The notes beneath the pieces were generated by a model. The model saw only the letters and a list, made by a program, of their open reading frames with translations. It ran no database searches and was not told where the DNA came from. The position numbers and the translations under genes were made by a program. This document shows, one piece after another, positions 8,506 through 16,423 of a stretch of DNA of 64,000 nt (positions are counted from its first letter, which is position 1; each line of letters opens with the position of its first letter). Source of the DNA: a virus; the IMG/VR virus record IMGVR_UViG_3300028920_000034, positions 62,001 through 126,000 of that record. One strand, given 5' to 3'.

Positions 8506-11500
8506 CTATTGCGAGCCGGCGCTCCGGACCTTGCTCGCGTTCGCACGTTGCCTGATCAGCCGAGCTCGCTTGGACTGCGCGCTCAGGTAGTCGCCAATGT
8601 CACCTTGGATGTAGACATTCACCTGGAACGTCCGGATGGCCTGGGTGAGCTGCGCGATGGCCACGCTCACGTCCGCCATGGCCGCTTTCGTGTCCTTGGA
8701 GATAGCGGCGCTCACCTGGCGCTCTGGCGTCCTTGCTCGGAACCCAGCTCGAGCCCCAGCACCAACTCCACCAGTGCCAGTGGCCGGAGCTTTCCCGAGA
8801 CCCTTCGTGCCGATCTTCTTGTAGCTAATCCCGGAGACCGTGGACCCCTCGCCCACCTTCAGGCGCGGATCGAACTTCTTGAGGGCCGCGATGATCTTGG
8901 GGCTCAACTCGACGTTTTTGCCCGTGAGGGCGCCCAGGTCCAGGCCCTTGAAAATCCGCTGCGCTCGAGCTCCCTGGAGACGACGGAAGATCCCACGGAA
9001 TGCTTCGCGTTGCTCCCTGGGTAGATCGTACAGATTTTCGCCCGTCTTGAGCTGCGCGTAGAGCTGCGTGAGCTGGTCCGCCCGGTCGCGCACCATCTTC
9101 CGCTGGAACTTCATCATGCCCTTGCTGAGTGCCTGTTGCATGGACATGCCCTTGTCCATGTACTCCTTGACCAGGGGCATGACGTTTTGCCCGAATATGT
9201 CCATCCGGATAGCCTTGGCGCGAGACCCCATCCGGGTGGCCCACCAATCGTAGAACTTGACCCTGGCTTGGCGCTCAATCTTCGTCTGCTTCTTGATTCT
9301 GTCCTTGAGATCCTTGGTTGAAACGCTCACGCCTTTCAGGCCCATCTTGTCCGCTTGTTGGCGAAGCGCATTGATCTTGCCCAGCACTGCCTGGAGCTCA
9401 CTTGTCTGCTTTGTGAACTTCTTTTGCTTTTCGAGTTGAGCCATCTGGAGCTTGATCTGAATCGCCGCTGCATCGCTCGCTGCCCTGGTGAGCTTCTGAT
9501 ACATCTTGGCGCCAGTCTGGCCCACGGACACCATTTCGCCGCCCACCTTGCCTCGCATCTTCGCGTAGGCCGCAGCGGACTGGTTCGCTCCGCTCGCGCT
9601 CGCGCGTGCCACGTTGGTGTTCCCCTGGGCAGCCGCGGAGCTCACATTCGTCCAGGTGGTGGCCGCGTTGGAGCTGGTGACGTTCATGTGGCCGGCCATC
9701 TGCGTGGTCACCTGGGCCGAGCTCATGCCCAGGAAGTTGAGGGCCGCTCCGCCCACCTGTTTCATGCCGTTCCAGAGCCAGTCAGCCGTCTCCTTGATCT
9801 GCTTCTGATTGGTGACCTGTTTATCCCTGGACACCGTGGTCGCCCTGGTGATGTTCTTGGACGCTTCGATCTGGTCCGCCTGCATCTTGGCGACCATCTT
9901 GTCCACGCTGGACGTGATGCTCGAGATGTTGACGCCAATCGTCTCGGTAGCTCCACCGAAGAACGACTTGAGCCCGTTGCCTACGGCGCTGAATCCGCCG
10001 CGCACCTTGTCGCCCACCGCACTCGCCGCGGATTTGATCCCTCCCCATGCCTTGCTTGCCATAGACTTCAGGCCGCCCCACGCTTTGGAGAAGAACCCGG
10101 TGATGGCCCCAGCCACCTTTTTCGCCGCGTTCTTGACCGCGCCGAACACCGCCAGTGCCACCTCCTTGATCTTGCGGAACGCCCAAGTGATGCCATCGTA
10201 GATCGCCGTGCCGATCTTCTTGTAGAACCCGATCACGGTACTCCACACGGCCTTGATCGCAGACCAGGCCGCAGTGGCCACCACCTTGAGCTTCTCCCAC
10301 ACCCAGCCAACCGCGCTGTAGATAGCATTGCCGATGGCAGAGAACACCTGGCTCGCTACGCCCCAGACGGCTTTGATTCCGTTCCAGGCCGCCGTGGCGA
10401 GCTGCCACAGCTTGCGGAACGGCCAGGAGATCATCGCCCAGATACCCTCCGCCAGCGTCGTCAGGCTGTCGCCCATGTAGCGCCACACCGCGAGCACCGC
10501 GCTCACCACCCCGGACACCACCTTGTAGAGCATCCGCCAAGGGAAGCTGATCACCTGCCAAATGGCGTTGGCCACCCACTTCAATCCTACCCACAGCCCC
10601 TGGAACGCCGTCTGCACCGCGCCAACCGTCCAGCTCGCTGCCTTCCACAGCATCCGGAACGGCCACGTGATGGCGTCCATGATGCCACGGCCGGTAGAAC
10701 CGAGCGAGGCGTACAGGGACTTCCAGCCCTCCACGATCAACGTGTAGAACAGCTTGATGCCATTCCACGTCATCTTGAAGGGGAACAGGAGCGCCTCGAG
10801 GAGGAAGCGCCCCATGCTCTTGAAGAAGCCCACGAAGTCCCCGCCGGCCAGCTTTTTGACCGCATCGATCAACGGCTTGATCACGCCCCACATCACCTTG
10901 AACGGTCCGGCGATGGCGTCCAGGATTCCCTTGCCTCTGACGCTGAGTGAGTCCCGCAGCTTGCCCCACAGGTGGCTCACCAGGTTGACCACGTTTTCCA
11001 CCACGCCACCGAGGTAGCGGAATGGGAACGTGATCGCCTTGAGCATGGCAATGCCGGCGTACTTGAAGAACCCCAGCACATCGCCCTTCCAGAGCGCCTT
11101 GATCGCTTTGATCACGGGCTGAATCAGGTCCCACAGCATCAGGAACGGGTGCAGGATGATCTTGGCAATGAGCTTCGCCGTCTTGCCCATCTGGCCCGTG
11201 AGAGCGTAGAACGCCACCCCCAGAGCTGCGATCACAGCGATGGCAGCCACCACTGGCCAGAATGCGATGCCCCACTGGGCAGCCATTCCGGCCGCCCAGG
11301 CGTACATCTTGGTGAGCATTCCGGCGAGCGTGGAATACATCGTGGAGGCGATCCACATCAGGCCCCGCAGCATGAGCCGCCTGGTGGACCCGAAGAACAT
11401 CATCGTGATGAAGATCCCACCGATCAGCTTGCCCTTTTGGGCCACCCCTTTCTCGAAGCCCATGGACCAATCGGTGAAGAACTTGTAGACCTGACTCCCG

Positions 11501-13515
11501 ACCGTGACCACCACCGTCTTGAGGGCCTTGCCGATGGCCCCGGCGAGCTTCTTGCCGGCCGCAGCGAACTTGCTCGCTGCCGTGTCCGTGGACTTGTCCA
11601 CGCCGGCCGTGACTCCCTTCGTGGCCTCCTTGCCGCCGAAGATGGCCTCGAAAACCCCGCGGAAAAACTTGCCCATGTAGGACAGGAGCTTCATGGTGAG
11701 GCCGCCCCAGTCTACCCCGGCGATGGCGTCCGCCAGGCGAAGCATCATCGGGCTCACCACGTCCATGAGCCAATTCATGGCCGCGATGGCCTTGTTCCAG
11801 GCCAGGTAGAGCCCCTCCTTGATCTGGGGCCACATTGCCGGGAGCTTCTCCTTGGCGTACTCCCAGAGCTTCTGGAGTCCGCTCAGGACCTTTTCGCGGA
11901 TGCCTTTGTGGAACAGCATCAGCCCGGCGAGGATGATTCCGCCTGGCATCAGGAGCTTGCCCAGGAAGGCGAACGAGACACCCATGGCCGCCAGGGCCGT
12001 GAGCATCGGGCCCATCTTCGTGACCACCATTTCGATCATCGGCCCCAGGTTGCCGAGTCCGACAAACAGGCCGGAGAGGCCCACGCGCTGCATGAGGAGG
12101 AGGCGCCTGGTGAGAGCTCCAATCGGACCCGACTTGTTGGCCAAACCGTTCTTTCCGCCGAGCCGCTTCATCAGGGAGTCGAATCCCTTGCGCTGCATCT
12201 TGATCCACTTGTTCAACTCGGGCTCGGAGAGCTTCTTGAGCCGGATATTGAACCGGTCCAGCATTCGCTTGTAGGCGTCCCCCTTCGTGAGCCCAGTACC
12301 GTAATTTTTCTTGGCCGCCTTGCCCATCGCCCCCAGGTACTTGGACTGGTTGGCGATCATCTCGTTCATCTTCGCCATGGCCTTGCTGGCCTTGCCCCAG
12401 GAGTCTTTCCCGGTAGCGAGGAACGAGACGTTGGCCCCCAGGGCCTTCGTGATGCTCGTCTTGAGCCGGAGGAAGCTGGCGCCCATGCTGCCGCCGCGCT
12501 TCTCCGCATCGGCGCTCATCTTGCGGAGGGCCTCCATGAACTTGGCGGGGTCCGCCATGATCATCTTGAAGGCTTTTTGGACCCCACCCTTTTCGGACAG
12601 CGCCTTGGCAATGTCCGAGAATCCGTCCCCCATCCCGATGAACATCCGCTCGAGACCCTTGCGTTCCTTTGCGAGCGTGGTGAACAAATTTTTGGAGAGC
12701 TCCAGAGCGTCCTCCGCGCTGGCGCCGAGCCCCTCCTTGAAGCCGGCCGCCAGCTTCATGATGGAGAACGTGAACTTCTCAATGTCCTTGGGGCCGGCCC
12801 CCTTGAACATCCCGGCGAGCTCCTTGTTGAGCACGTCCAGAATGCCTGGCATCCCTTGGACCGCCTCCTTGCCGAAGTTGAACTGCTTGCCAAGGGAGAA
12901 CACCATGTCCATCAGCCCGCGCACGCGCTTCGTGGTGAACCCGAACCCCTTAGTGAGCCCCGAGTAGATCAGGGCGAGCTGCTTCCCTTCGATGCCCAGC
13001 ACCGAGGTGACCCGGATGAGCTGGCGCGCCGTGGCCGTCATCCCCTTCGTGCCCAGCACCTCCTCGAGCTTGAGCCCCTGGCGACGGAAGGCCGCCCAGT
13101 TTTTCGCCGCCTCTCCCCAGTCAGTGTTGAGCGAGTAGGCCGCGGAGCTCAGGGCGGACTTCCACCGGCTGGCCACCTTGCTGTTCATGTTCATGCCCAC
13201 GGTGATCTCGCCCCACGTCTTGCGGAACTGGGCCGCTGTGGAGCTCAGGGCATTGTCGATGTTGGGGTTCATGGCCCGGTTGGCCATGTTGTCCAGGGCG
13301 CCGGTGACGGCCCCCATCAGCCCCTTGCCGCGGGAGGCGAGCCCCTTGAAGCTGGACGTGATTCGACCTGTCATCCTGGCCGCGTTTCCGGCCAGGTTCT
13401 TGAGCCCGTTCCAAACTGTCGTGAAGCCCTCGGAGACCTTGTTGAGGGTCGCACCGAGTGTCACGTCCTTGCCGAAGAACGTGAATCCGAGGCCGCCGAA
13501 GTTGTAGCCCGCCAT
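8506..13515 (-). CDS. Tail tape measure protein
   Basis: At 1669 residues this is by far the longest gene here. Its length should set tail length. Two hydrophobic stretches are clear, near residues 480-540 and 740-800, as expected for a protein that enters the host membrane during injection. From about 820 to 1160 there are repeated amphipathic units with a recurring PF-(R/K)-x-(L/M)-W motif and many tryptophans. The last 450 residues are Lys/Ala/Gln-rich helices. No lytic domain is apparent. It directly follows the frameshifted chaperone gene, the near-universal arrangement. Confidence 0.9.
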   Translation of the reverse strand: MAGYNFGGLGFTFFGKDVTLGATLNKVSEGFTTVWNGLKNLAGNAARMTGRITSSFKGLASRGKGLMGAVTGALDNMANRAMNPNIDNALSSTAAQFRKTWGEITVGMNMNSKVASRWKSALSSAAYSLNTDWGEAAKNWAAFRRQGLKLEEVLGTKGMTATARQLIRVTSVLGIEGKQLALIYSGLTKGFGFTTKRVRGLMDMVFSLGKQFNFGKEAVQGMPGILDVLNKELAGMFKGAGPKDIEKFTFSIMKLAAGFKEGLGASAEDALELSKNLFTTLAKERKGLERMFIGMGDGFSDIAKALSEKGGVQKAFKMIMADPAKFMEALRKMSADAEKRGGSMGASFLRLKTSITKALGANVSFLATGKDSWGKASKAMAKMNEMIANQSKYLGAMGKAAKKNYGTGLTKGDAYKRMLDRFNIRLKKLSEPELNKWIKMQRKGFDSLMKRLGGKNGLANKSGPIGALTRRLLLMQRVGLSGLFVGLGNLGPMIEMVVTKMGPMLTALAAMGVSFAFLGKLLMPGGIILAGLMLFHKGIREKVLSGLQKLWEYAKEKLPAMWPQIKEGLYLAWNKAIAAMNWLMDVVSPMMLRLADAIAGVDWGGLTMKLLSYMGKFFRGVFEAIFGGKEATKGVTAGVDKSTDTAASKFAAAGKKLAGAIGKALKTVVVTVGSQVYKFFTDWSMGFEKGVAQKGKLIGGIFITMMFFGSTRRLMLRGLMWIASTMYSTLAGMLTKMYAWAAGMAAQWGIAFWPVVAAIAVIAALGVAFYALTGQMGKTAKLIAKIILHPFLMLWDLIQPVIKAIKALWKGDVLGFFKYAGIAMLKAITFPFRYLGGVVENVVNLVSHLWGKLRDSLSVRGKGILDAIAGPFKVMWGVIKPLIDAVKKLAGGDFVGFFKSMGRFLLEALLFPFKMTWNGIKLFYTLIVEGWKSLYASLGSTGRGIMDAITWPFRMLWKAASWTVGAVQTAFQGLWVGLKWVANAIWQVISFPWRMLYKVVSGVVSAVLAVWRYMGDSLTTLAEGIWAMISWPFRKLWQLATAAWNGIKAVWGVASQVFSAIGNAIYSAVGWVWEKLKVVATAAWSAIKAVWSTVIGFYKKIGTAIYDGITWAFRKIKEVALAVFGAVKNAAKKVAGAITGFFSKAWGGLKSMASKAWGGIKSAASAVGDKVRGGFSAVGNGLKSFFGGATETIGVNISSITSSVDKMVAKMQADQIEASKNITRATTVSRDKQVTNQKQIKETADWLWNGMKQVGGAALNFLGMSSAQVTTQMAGHMNVTSSNAATTWTNVSSAAAQGNTNVARASASGANQSAAAYAKMRGKVGGEMVSVGQTGAKMYQKLTRAASDAAAIQIKLQMAQLEKQKKFTKQTSELQAVLGKINALRQQADKMGLKGVSVSTKDLKDRIKKQTKIERQARVKFYDWWATRMGSRAKAIRMDIFGQNVMPLVKEYMDKGMSMQQALSKGMMKFQRKMVRDRADQLTQLYAQLKTGENLYDLPREQREAFRGIFRRLQGARAQRIFKGLDLGALTGKNVELSPKIIAALKKFDPRLKVGEGSTVSGISYKKIGTKGLGKAPATGTGGVGAGARAGFRARTPERQVSAAISKDTKAAMADVSVAIAQLTQAIRTFQVNVYIQGDIGDYLSAQSKRARLIRQRANASKVRSAGSQ

Positions 13516-13569
13516 GGGTTGCTCGCCTACCTGGCGGGTCCAGTGGATCTAATCAGTACAATCGTGGCG

Positions 13570-13761
13570 CTAAACCCGCTTGATCTTGTTTAGCTCTGCC
13601 TTTGTTGCCGCTTCCCGCGCATCTTCCAGATCTGCCTTGCGTTGACACATTCTGAACCGCCTCGAGCTCGGCATTGTCATCGCATCATTATATGGGATCT
13701 GGAGCTCCTCCATAAGGTAGAAAACCTCGTGCTCCAGCTCCTTTATGTCCCCGAGGGGAAG
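13570..13761 (-). CDS. -1 frame extension of the tail assembly chaperone
   Basis: After the slippery heptamer the -1 frame stays open for 63 codons (starting LPLGDIKELEHEVFYLMEEL and ending LNKIKRV), filling the gap up to the tape measure gene. It has no ribosome binding site or start of its own. It overlaps the 0-frame stop by 18 bases. A fusion of 328 plus 63 residues, about 391 in all, is predicted. Long/short chaperone pairs of this type bind the tape measure during tail assembly in lambda- and P2-like phages. Confidence 0.7.
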   Translation of the reverse strand, partial: LPLGDIKELEHEVFYLMEELQIPYNDAMTMPSSRRFRMCQRKADLEDAREAATKAELNKIKRV

Positions 13762-14744
13762 AAAAAATCCTTTTGAGTAATGTCCAGATCGGCTTCGAAT
13801 CCGGCGCCACAGGATCCACACGTGTTGTCCACGCTGGTGTCGATCCCGCCCTCGCGCTTCTCGAATTCACCGCGGAGGAAGTTGCGGTCCTTGAGGGAGA
13901 GCTTTTTCAGGTCCTGGATCCGCACCGGGCGCCCGTTGATCTCCACCACGCGCGCCAGGAGAGCTGCGGACAGAAGATCCCGGCGCGCCTCCTGGGCCTT
14001 GGCCACGATGCTCTCATGCTTCCCGAGCATGATCCGGCACCGCGCCACGTGGCCCGAGCTCGGAAGGGTCACATCGTAGGCGCGCTCCATCGGATCCAGC
14101 ATCGGCTGGCGCTCGAGCTCGGTGAGGTTGACCCGGAGCCGGTTCTCCGCGCCGCACTGGGGACAGCGTGCGACGAACTTGAACCACTCCCCGTCGTCCA
14201 CACTGATGATCCGAAGGTGTAGCAGGAGAAGCGTGCGATCCGCGATGGTGAACTCCTCGAAGAGGCCGGGCATCTTGCGCGAATCCGTGATCCAGTCACC
14301 CTCATCGCCACCCACGCGCTCCATGCAGCCGGAGATCACCCGGGAGAACCGGGTGGCCGCTTCGATCCGACCGTTGGTGAGAATGTCCTCCTCCACACCG
14401 GTCATCTCACGTAGCAGTACCCGGTACAGGCGCCTGGGCTCCGCACCGTTCTCTTCGATGGCGCCCCCCAGGAGCTTCACCTCACCGCCGCTGTGGGTCG
14501 CGTTGTCCATGTCATAGGGAGCCGGCGCCTGGGGCTTGGGGGCGTCCAGGACGCCTCCCTGGTGAGCTCCCTTGAAGTCCGTGCCCAGTGAGGCACCCGG
14601 GGCGGGGCCGCCGGGGATGCCAGGGGGCGGACCGTCCGACTTGGGTGGCCCCTGGTGACGCTCACCAGCCGGCTTGGGCGGGGCGAAGTTGACGCCTTCG
14701 GGCATCGGCCGGGGATCGGTGGGCTTGCTCTCATCAGTGCTCAT
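13743..14744 (-). CDS. Tail assembly chaperone / gp26-like zinc protein (short form)
   Basis: A 333-residue protein. The first 80 residues are a proline/glycine-rich tail. The core (about 100-330) has TGVEEDILTNG, a DRTLLLLHLRI helix, FKFVARCPQCGAENRLRVNL and a second CGSCG near the end, so four cysteines in two CxxC pairs likely bind zinc. This matches the T4 gp26-type family of tail or baseplate assembly proteins (MTGxEE..., LLLxLRI, C-x2-C). The gene ends in TAA at 13743 just downstream of a T-TTT-TTC slippery site. Its place before the tape measure supports the chaperone role. Confidence 0.75.
   Translation of the reverse strand: MSTDESKPTDPRPMPEGVNFAPPKPAGERHQGPPKSDGPPPGIPGGPAPGASLGTDFKGAHQGGVLDAPKPQAPAPYDMDNATHSGGEVKLLGGAIEENGAEPRRLYRVLLREMTGVEEDILTNGRIEAATRFSRVISGCMERVGGDEGDWITDSRKMPGLFEEFTIADRTLLLLHLRIISVDDGEWFKFVARCPQCGAENRLRVNLTELERQPMLDPMERAYDVTLPSSGHVARCRIMLGKHESIVAKAQEARRDLLSAALLARVVEINGRPVRIQDLKKLSLKDRNFLRGEFEKREGGIDTSVDNTCGSCGAGFEADLDITQKDFFFPSGT
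13761..13767 (-). other. Programmed -1 ribosomal frameshift site (T TTT TTC)
   Basis: Read on the minus strand, the 0-frame codons are GAT TTT TTC, so the heptamer T-TTT-TTC is in the exact X-XXY-YYZ register for -1 slippage. Two bases downstream is CCCCTCGGGG, a short inverted repeat that could act as a stimulator. The 0-frame stop follows 15 bases after the site, and the -1 frame continues for 63 codons. Confidence 0.7.
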
Positions 14745-14959
14745 CTGGCTTTCCTCCTGGTGGGCCGGCGGCGCCTGGCCTTGTCCGCCTCTGACTTGTC
14801 ACGTAGGTGCTCTGCTATCAGCTCCCGCACAATGTCCGCCACGCTCCGGCTTTCGAATCCGGCGAGCTCCTGTAGCTCCACGTAGTGGGACTTTTTCATC
14901 CAGAAGTTGAACGTGTGCTTGTCCTCTGGATCTGGGAATTTGTAGCCGCGTCCTGCCAT
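14741..14959 (-). CDS. Ribbon-helix-helix DNA-binding protein
   Basis: A 72-residue basic protein. TFNFWMKKSHYVELQELA followed by SRSVADIVRELIAEHL has the strand-helix-turn-helix pattern of ribbon-helix-helix regulators (CopG/Arc type). The C-terminus is an Arg/Lys tail. It is placed in the middle of the tail operon and is directly preceded by a good sigma-70-like promoter with a palindrome, so autoregulation is a natural guess. ATG at 14959 is used; a TTG at 14971 is also in frame. Its stop overlaps the chaperone start. Confidence 0.7.
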   Translation of the reverse strand: MAGRGYKFPDPEDKHTFNFWMKKSHYVELQELAGFESRSVADIVRELIAEHLRDKSEADKARRRRPTRRKAR

Positions 14960-14973
14960 GGATCTACTCAAGA

Positions 14974-15003
14974 GTTATACAGGTGTTGTAGATCCCATGT
15001 CAA
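14974..15003 (-). promoter_or_regulatory. Sigma-70-like promoter upstream of the ribbon-helix-helix gene
   Basis: On the minus strand TTGACA (15003-14998) is followed after 18 bases by TATAAC (14979-14974). This is one of the best consensus matches in the window. It lies 15 bases from the ATG, so the transcript would have a very short leader and would include the chaperone, tape measure and baseplate genes. Confidence 0.65.
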
Positions 15004-15018
15004 TGGGACTGGCGTGAT

Positions 15019-15032
15019 CTGATTCGAATCAG
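15019..15032. promoter_or_regulatory. Palindrome CTGATTCGAATCAG, operator candidate
   Basis: A perfect 14-bp palindrome that ends 16 bases upstream of the -35 box of the promoter above. Its 10-bp core GATTCGAATC recurs at four other non-coding or stop-codon sites (37176, 58840, 60883, 60930), which suggests a shared DNA-binding protein. The adjacent ribbon-helix-helix protein is a candidate, since that fold binds short palindromes. Confidence 0.45.
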
Positions 15033-15038
15033 GATGTG

Positions 15039-15287
15039 CTACTTGGCGGCCGTAGAATGGGGAAACAGGATCTCTTCCCGCACGCGCGTGCGGGCCTTGC
15101 GCTTGCGCTTGGGTTCCCCAGTGACCGGGGCTGGCCATGCCCGGCGCACGATGGTCGGTGGGCTCACCTCTGGCCCCAGGATGGCCGCTGGGAACACCAT
15201 GCTGGCCGTGGTGGCCTCCTGGGTCATCTGGCCCTGGAGATACGCCCACAGGGCCTCACGCTGTGCTCTGGATAGGTTCATGGTCAC
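15039..15287 (-). CDS. Small protein after the second tail tube gene
   Basis: Up to 82 residues. A GTG at 15287 overlaps the preceding stop, and an ATG two codons later is equally possible. The N-terminal half is helical (LSRAQREALWAYLQGQM); the C-terminal half is basic (EPKRKRKARTRVREE). I recognise no family. It is the last gene before the promoter-operator region, so it closes the sheath-tube transcription unit. Confidence 0.55.
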   Translation of the reverse strand: MTMNLSRAQREALWAYLQGQMTQEATTASMVFPAAILGPEVSPPTIVRRAWPAPVTGEPKRKRKARTRVREEILFPHSTAAK

Positions 15288-15880
15288 CCCGTGATGGAGA
15301 ACTCCTCGATCCGGTCCGGGTGCAGCTCGAGCTCCATCAGGGAGATCTCGCTGGAACTGGCATCGAAATCACTCCCAGATTTATACCTAATTGGTAGGCA
15401 ATCCATCAGGAGCCACGCCCGGGCCGGCACCCGAAGGATGCCCCCCACGTCCGGGAGGAACCCCCGAGCCACCTGGGCGACTGCCTGGAGCTCGGCACCA
15501 GCTTCACCGATGGCCGTGGCGCTGTACCCGGTAAACTGGATCAACAGGAGATTGCGCCGCTTGCCGCTCATGGATCCAAACGGCCCCCCGGGGCTCCCCT
15601 TGACCGTGGCCACAATCCACCGCCAGAACTCCGAATCGTAGAAGCTGGCCCCGCGGGTCAGCGTGATGGAGCTCACGGATCCACCTGAAATCAGGTGCCG
15701 CTTGAACGGGTGCGTGCCCTCCGCGAGCTCCTCCACCTCGAGCTGCACCTCGGGAGCGGTAATGGACTTGAAGGAAAGGAGCGGGTCCAGGGCCCAGGGT
15801 GGGAACGCCAAGCTGTAGGACACGTCCATCAGGTGAAACTGGTACACCTGGAGCCGGTCCAGTAAACGGATCCGGGGCAT
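15284..15880 (-). CDS. Tail tube-like protein, second gp19-type paralogue
   Basis: A 198-residue protein that resembles the tube gene just upstream. It shares a SVSSITLTRGASFYDSEFWRWI segment (VTLQRGVTKAFTGFWDWI in the tube) and a DASSSEISLMELELHP end (DATSSEISLAELELTC in the tube). This is the gp19 tail-tube fold. The copy is about 40 residues longer, with an insertion near residues 100-150. It may be a tube-initiator or terminator ring, as paralogous tube proteins are in some contractile tails. Confidence 0.72.
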   Translation of the reverse strand: MPRIRLLDRLQVYQFHLMDVSYSLAFPPWALDPLLSFKSITAPEVQLEVEELAEGTHPFKRHLISGGSVSSITLTRGASFYDSEFWRWIVATVKGSPGGPFGSMSGKRRNLLLIQFTGYSATAIGEAGAELQAVAQVARGFLPDVGGILRVPARAWLLMDCLPIRYKSGSDFDASSSEISLMELELHPDRIEEFSITG

Positions 15881-15919
15881 GTGACGATCCTACCGAAGAG
15901 GTATCAGGGTGTCCACCGC

Positions 15920-16393
15920 CTACGCGATGGCAATGTCCATCTCCTCGCAGGTGAGCTCCAGCTCCGCCAGCGAGATCTCCGAGCTGGTGGCGTCCAGGTC
16001 ACCCGTGGGCTTCACGCGGCTCGGGAACGCCTGGCCGAGCTCCACGCGGAAGCTGGCGGCGCCCTGAATGTCGTCCTCACGATGGTAGTGGTGGATGATC
16101 AGATCCACACGGTACTCCGCACCGCGGATGGATCCGATGATCCAGTCCCAGAACCCGGTGAACGCCTTGGTGACGCCACGCTGGAGCGTGACTTCGGAGA
16201 CCGTGGGGGGACCCGGTTGCTTCTTGGTCCAGGTGTCTTTCCCCTCGCGGTACTCGGCCGCCTCCTGGCTGGTCTCCGGGATCGTGATGTTGTTGAACCC
16301 CGTCCCTTCCTGGACGTAGGCCGTGCCGTTCCAGGTGAACGAAGCACCGAACCGGAACGCCTGGTAGTAGTCGAGAGCAATGGAACGCGCCAT
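15920..16393 (-). CDS. Tail tube protein, T4 gp19 family
   Basis: At 157 residues it has the usual length of gp19-type inner tube proteins. Family features are ETSQEAAEYREGKDTW, then VTLQRGVTKAFTGFWDWI and a final strand-rich DATSSEISLAELEL. It polymerises into the tube inside the sheath. GGAAAGGAG lies seven bases before the ATG, consistent with a highly expressed structural gene. It follows the sheath gene directly. Confidence 0.88.
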   Translation of the reverse strand: MARSIALDYYQAFRFGASFTWNGTAYVQEGTGFNNITIPETSQEAAEYREGKDTWTKKQPGPPTVSEVTLQRGVTKAFTGFWDWIIGSIRGAEYRVDLIIHHYHREDDIQGAASFRVELGQAFPSRVKPTGDLDATSSEISLAELELTCEEMDIAIA

Positions 16394-16423
16394 GTTCTAT
16401 CTCCTTTCCGGATCCAGTGCCGA

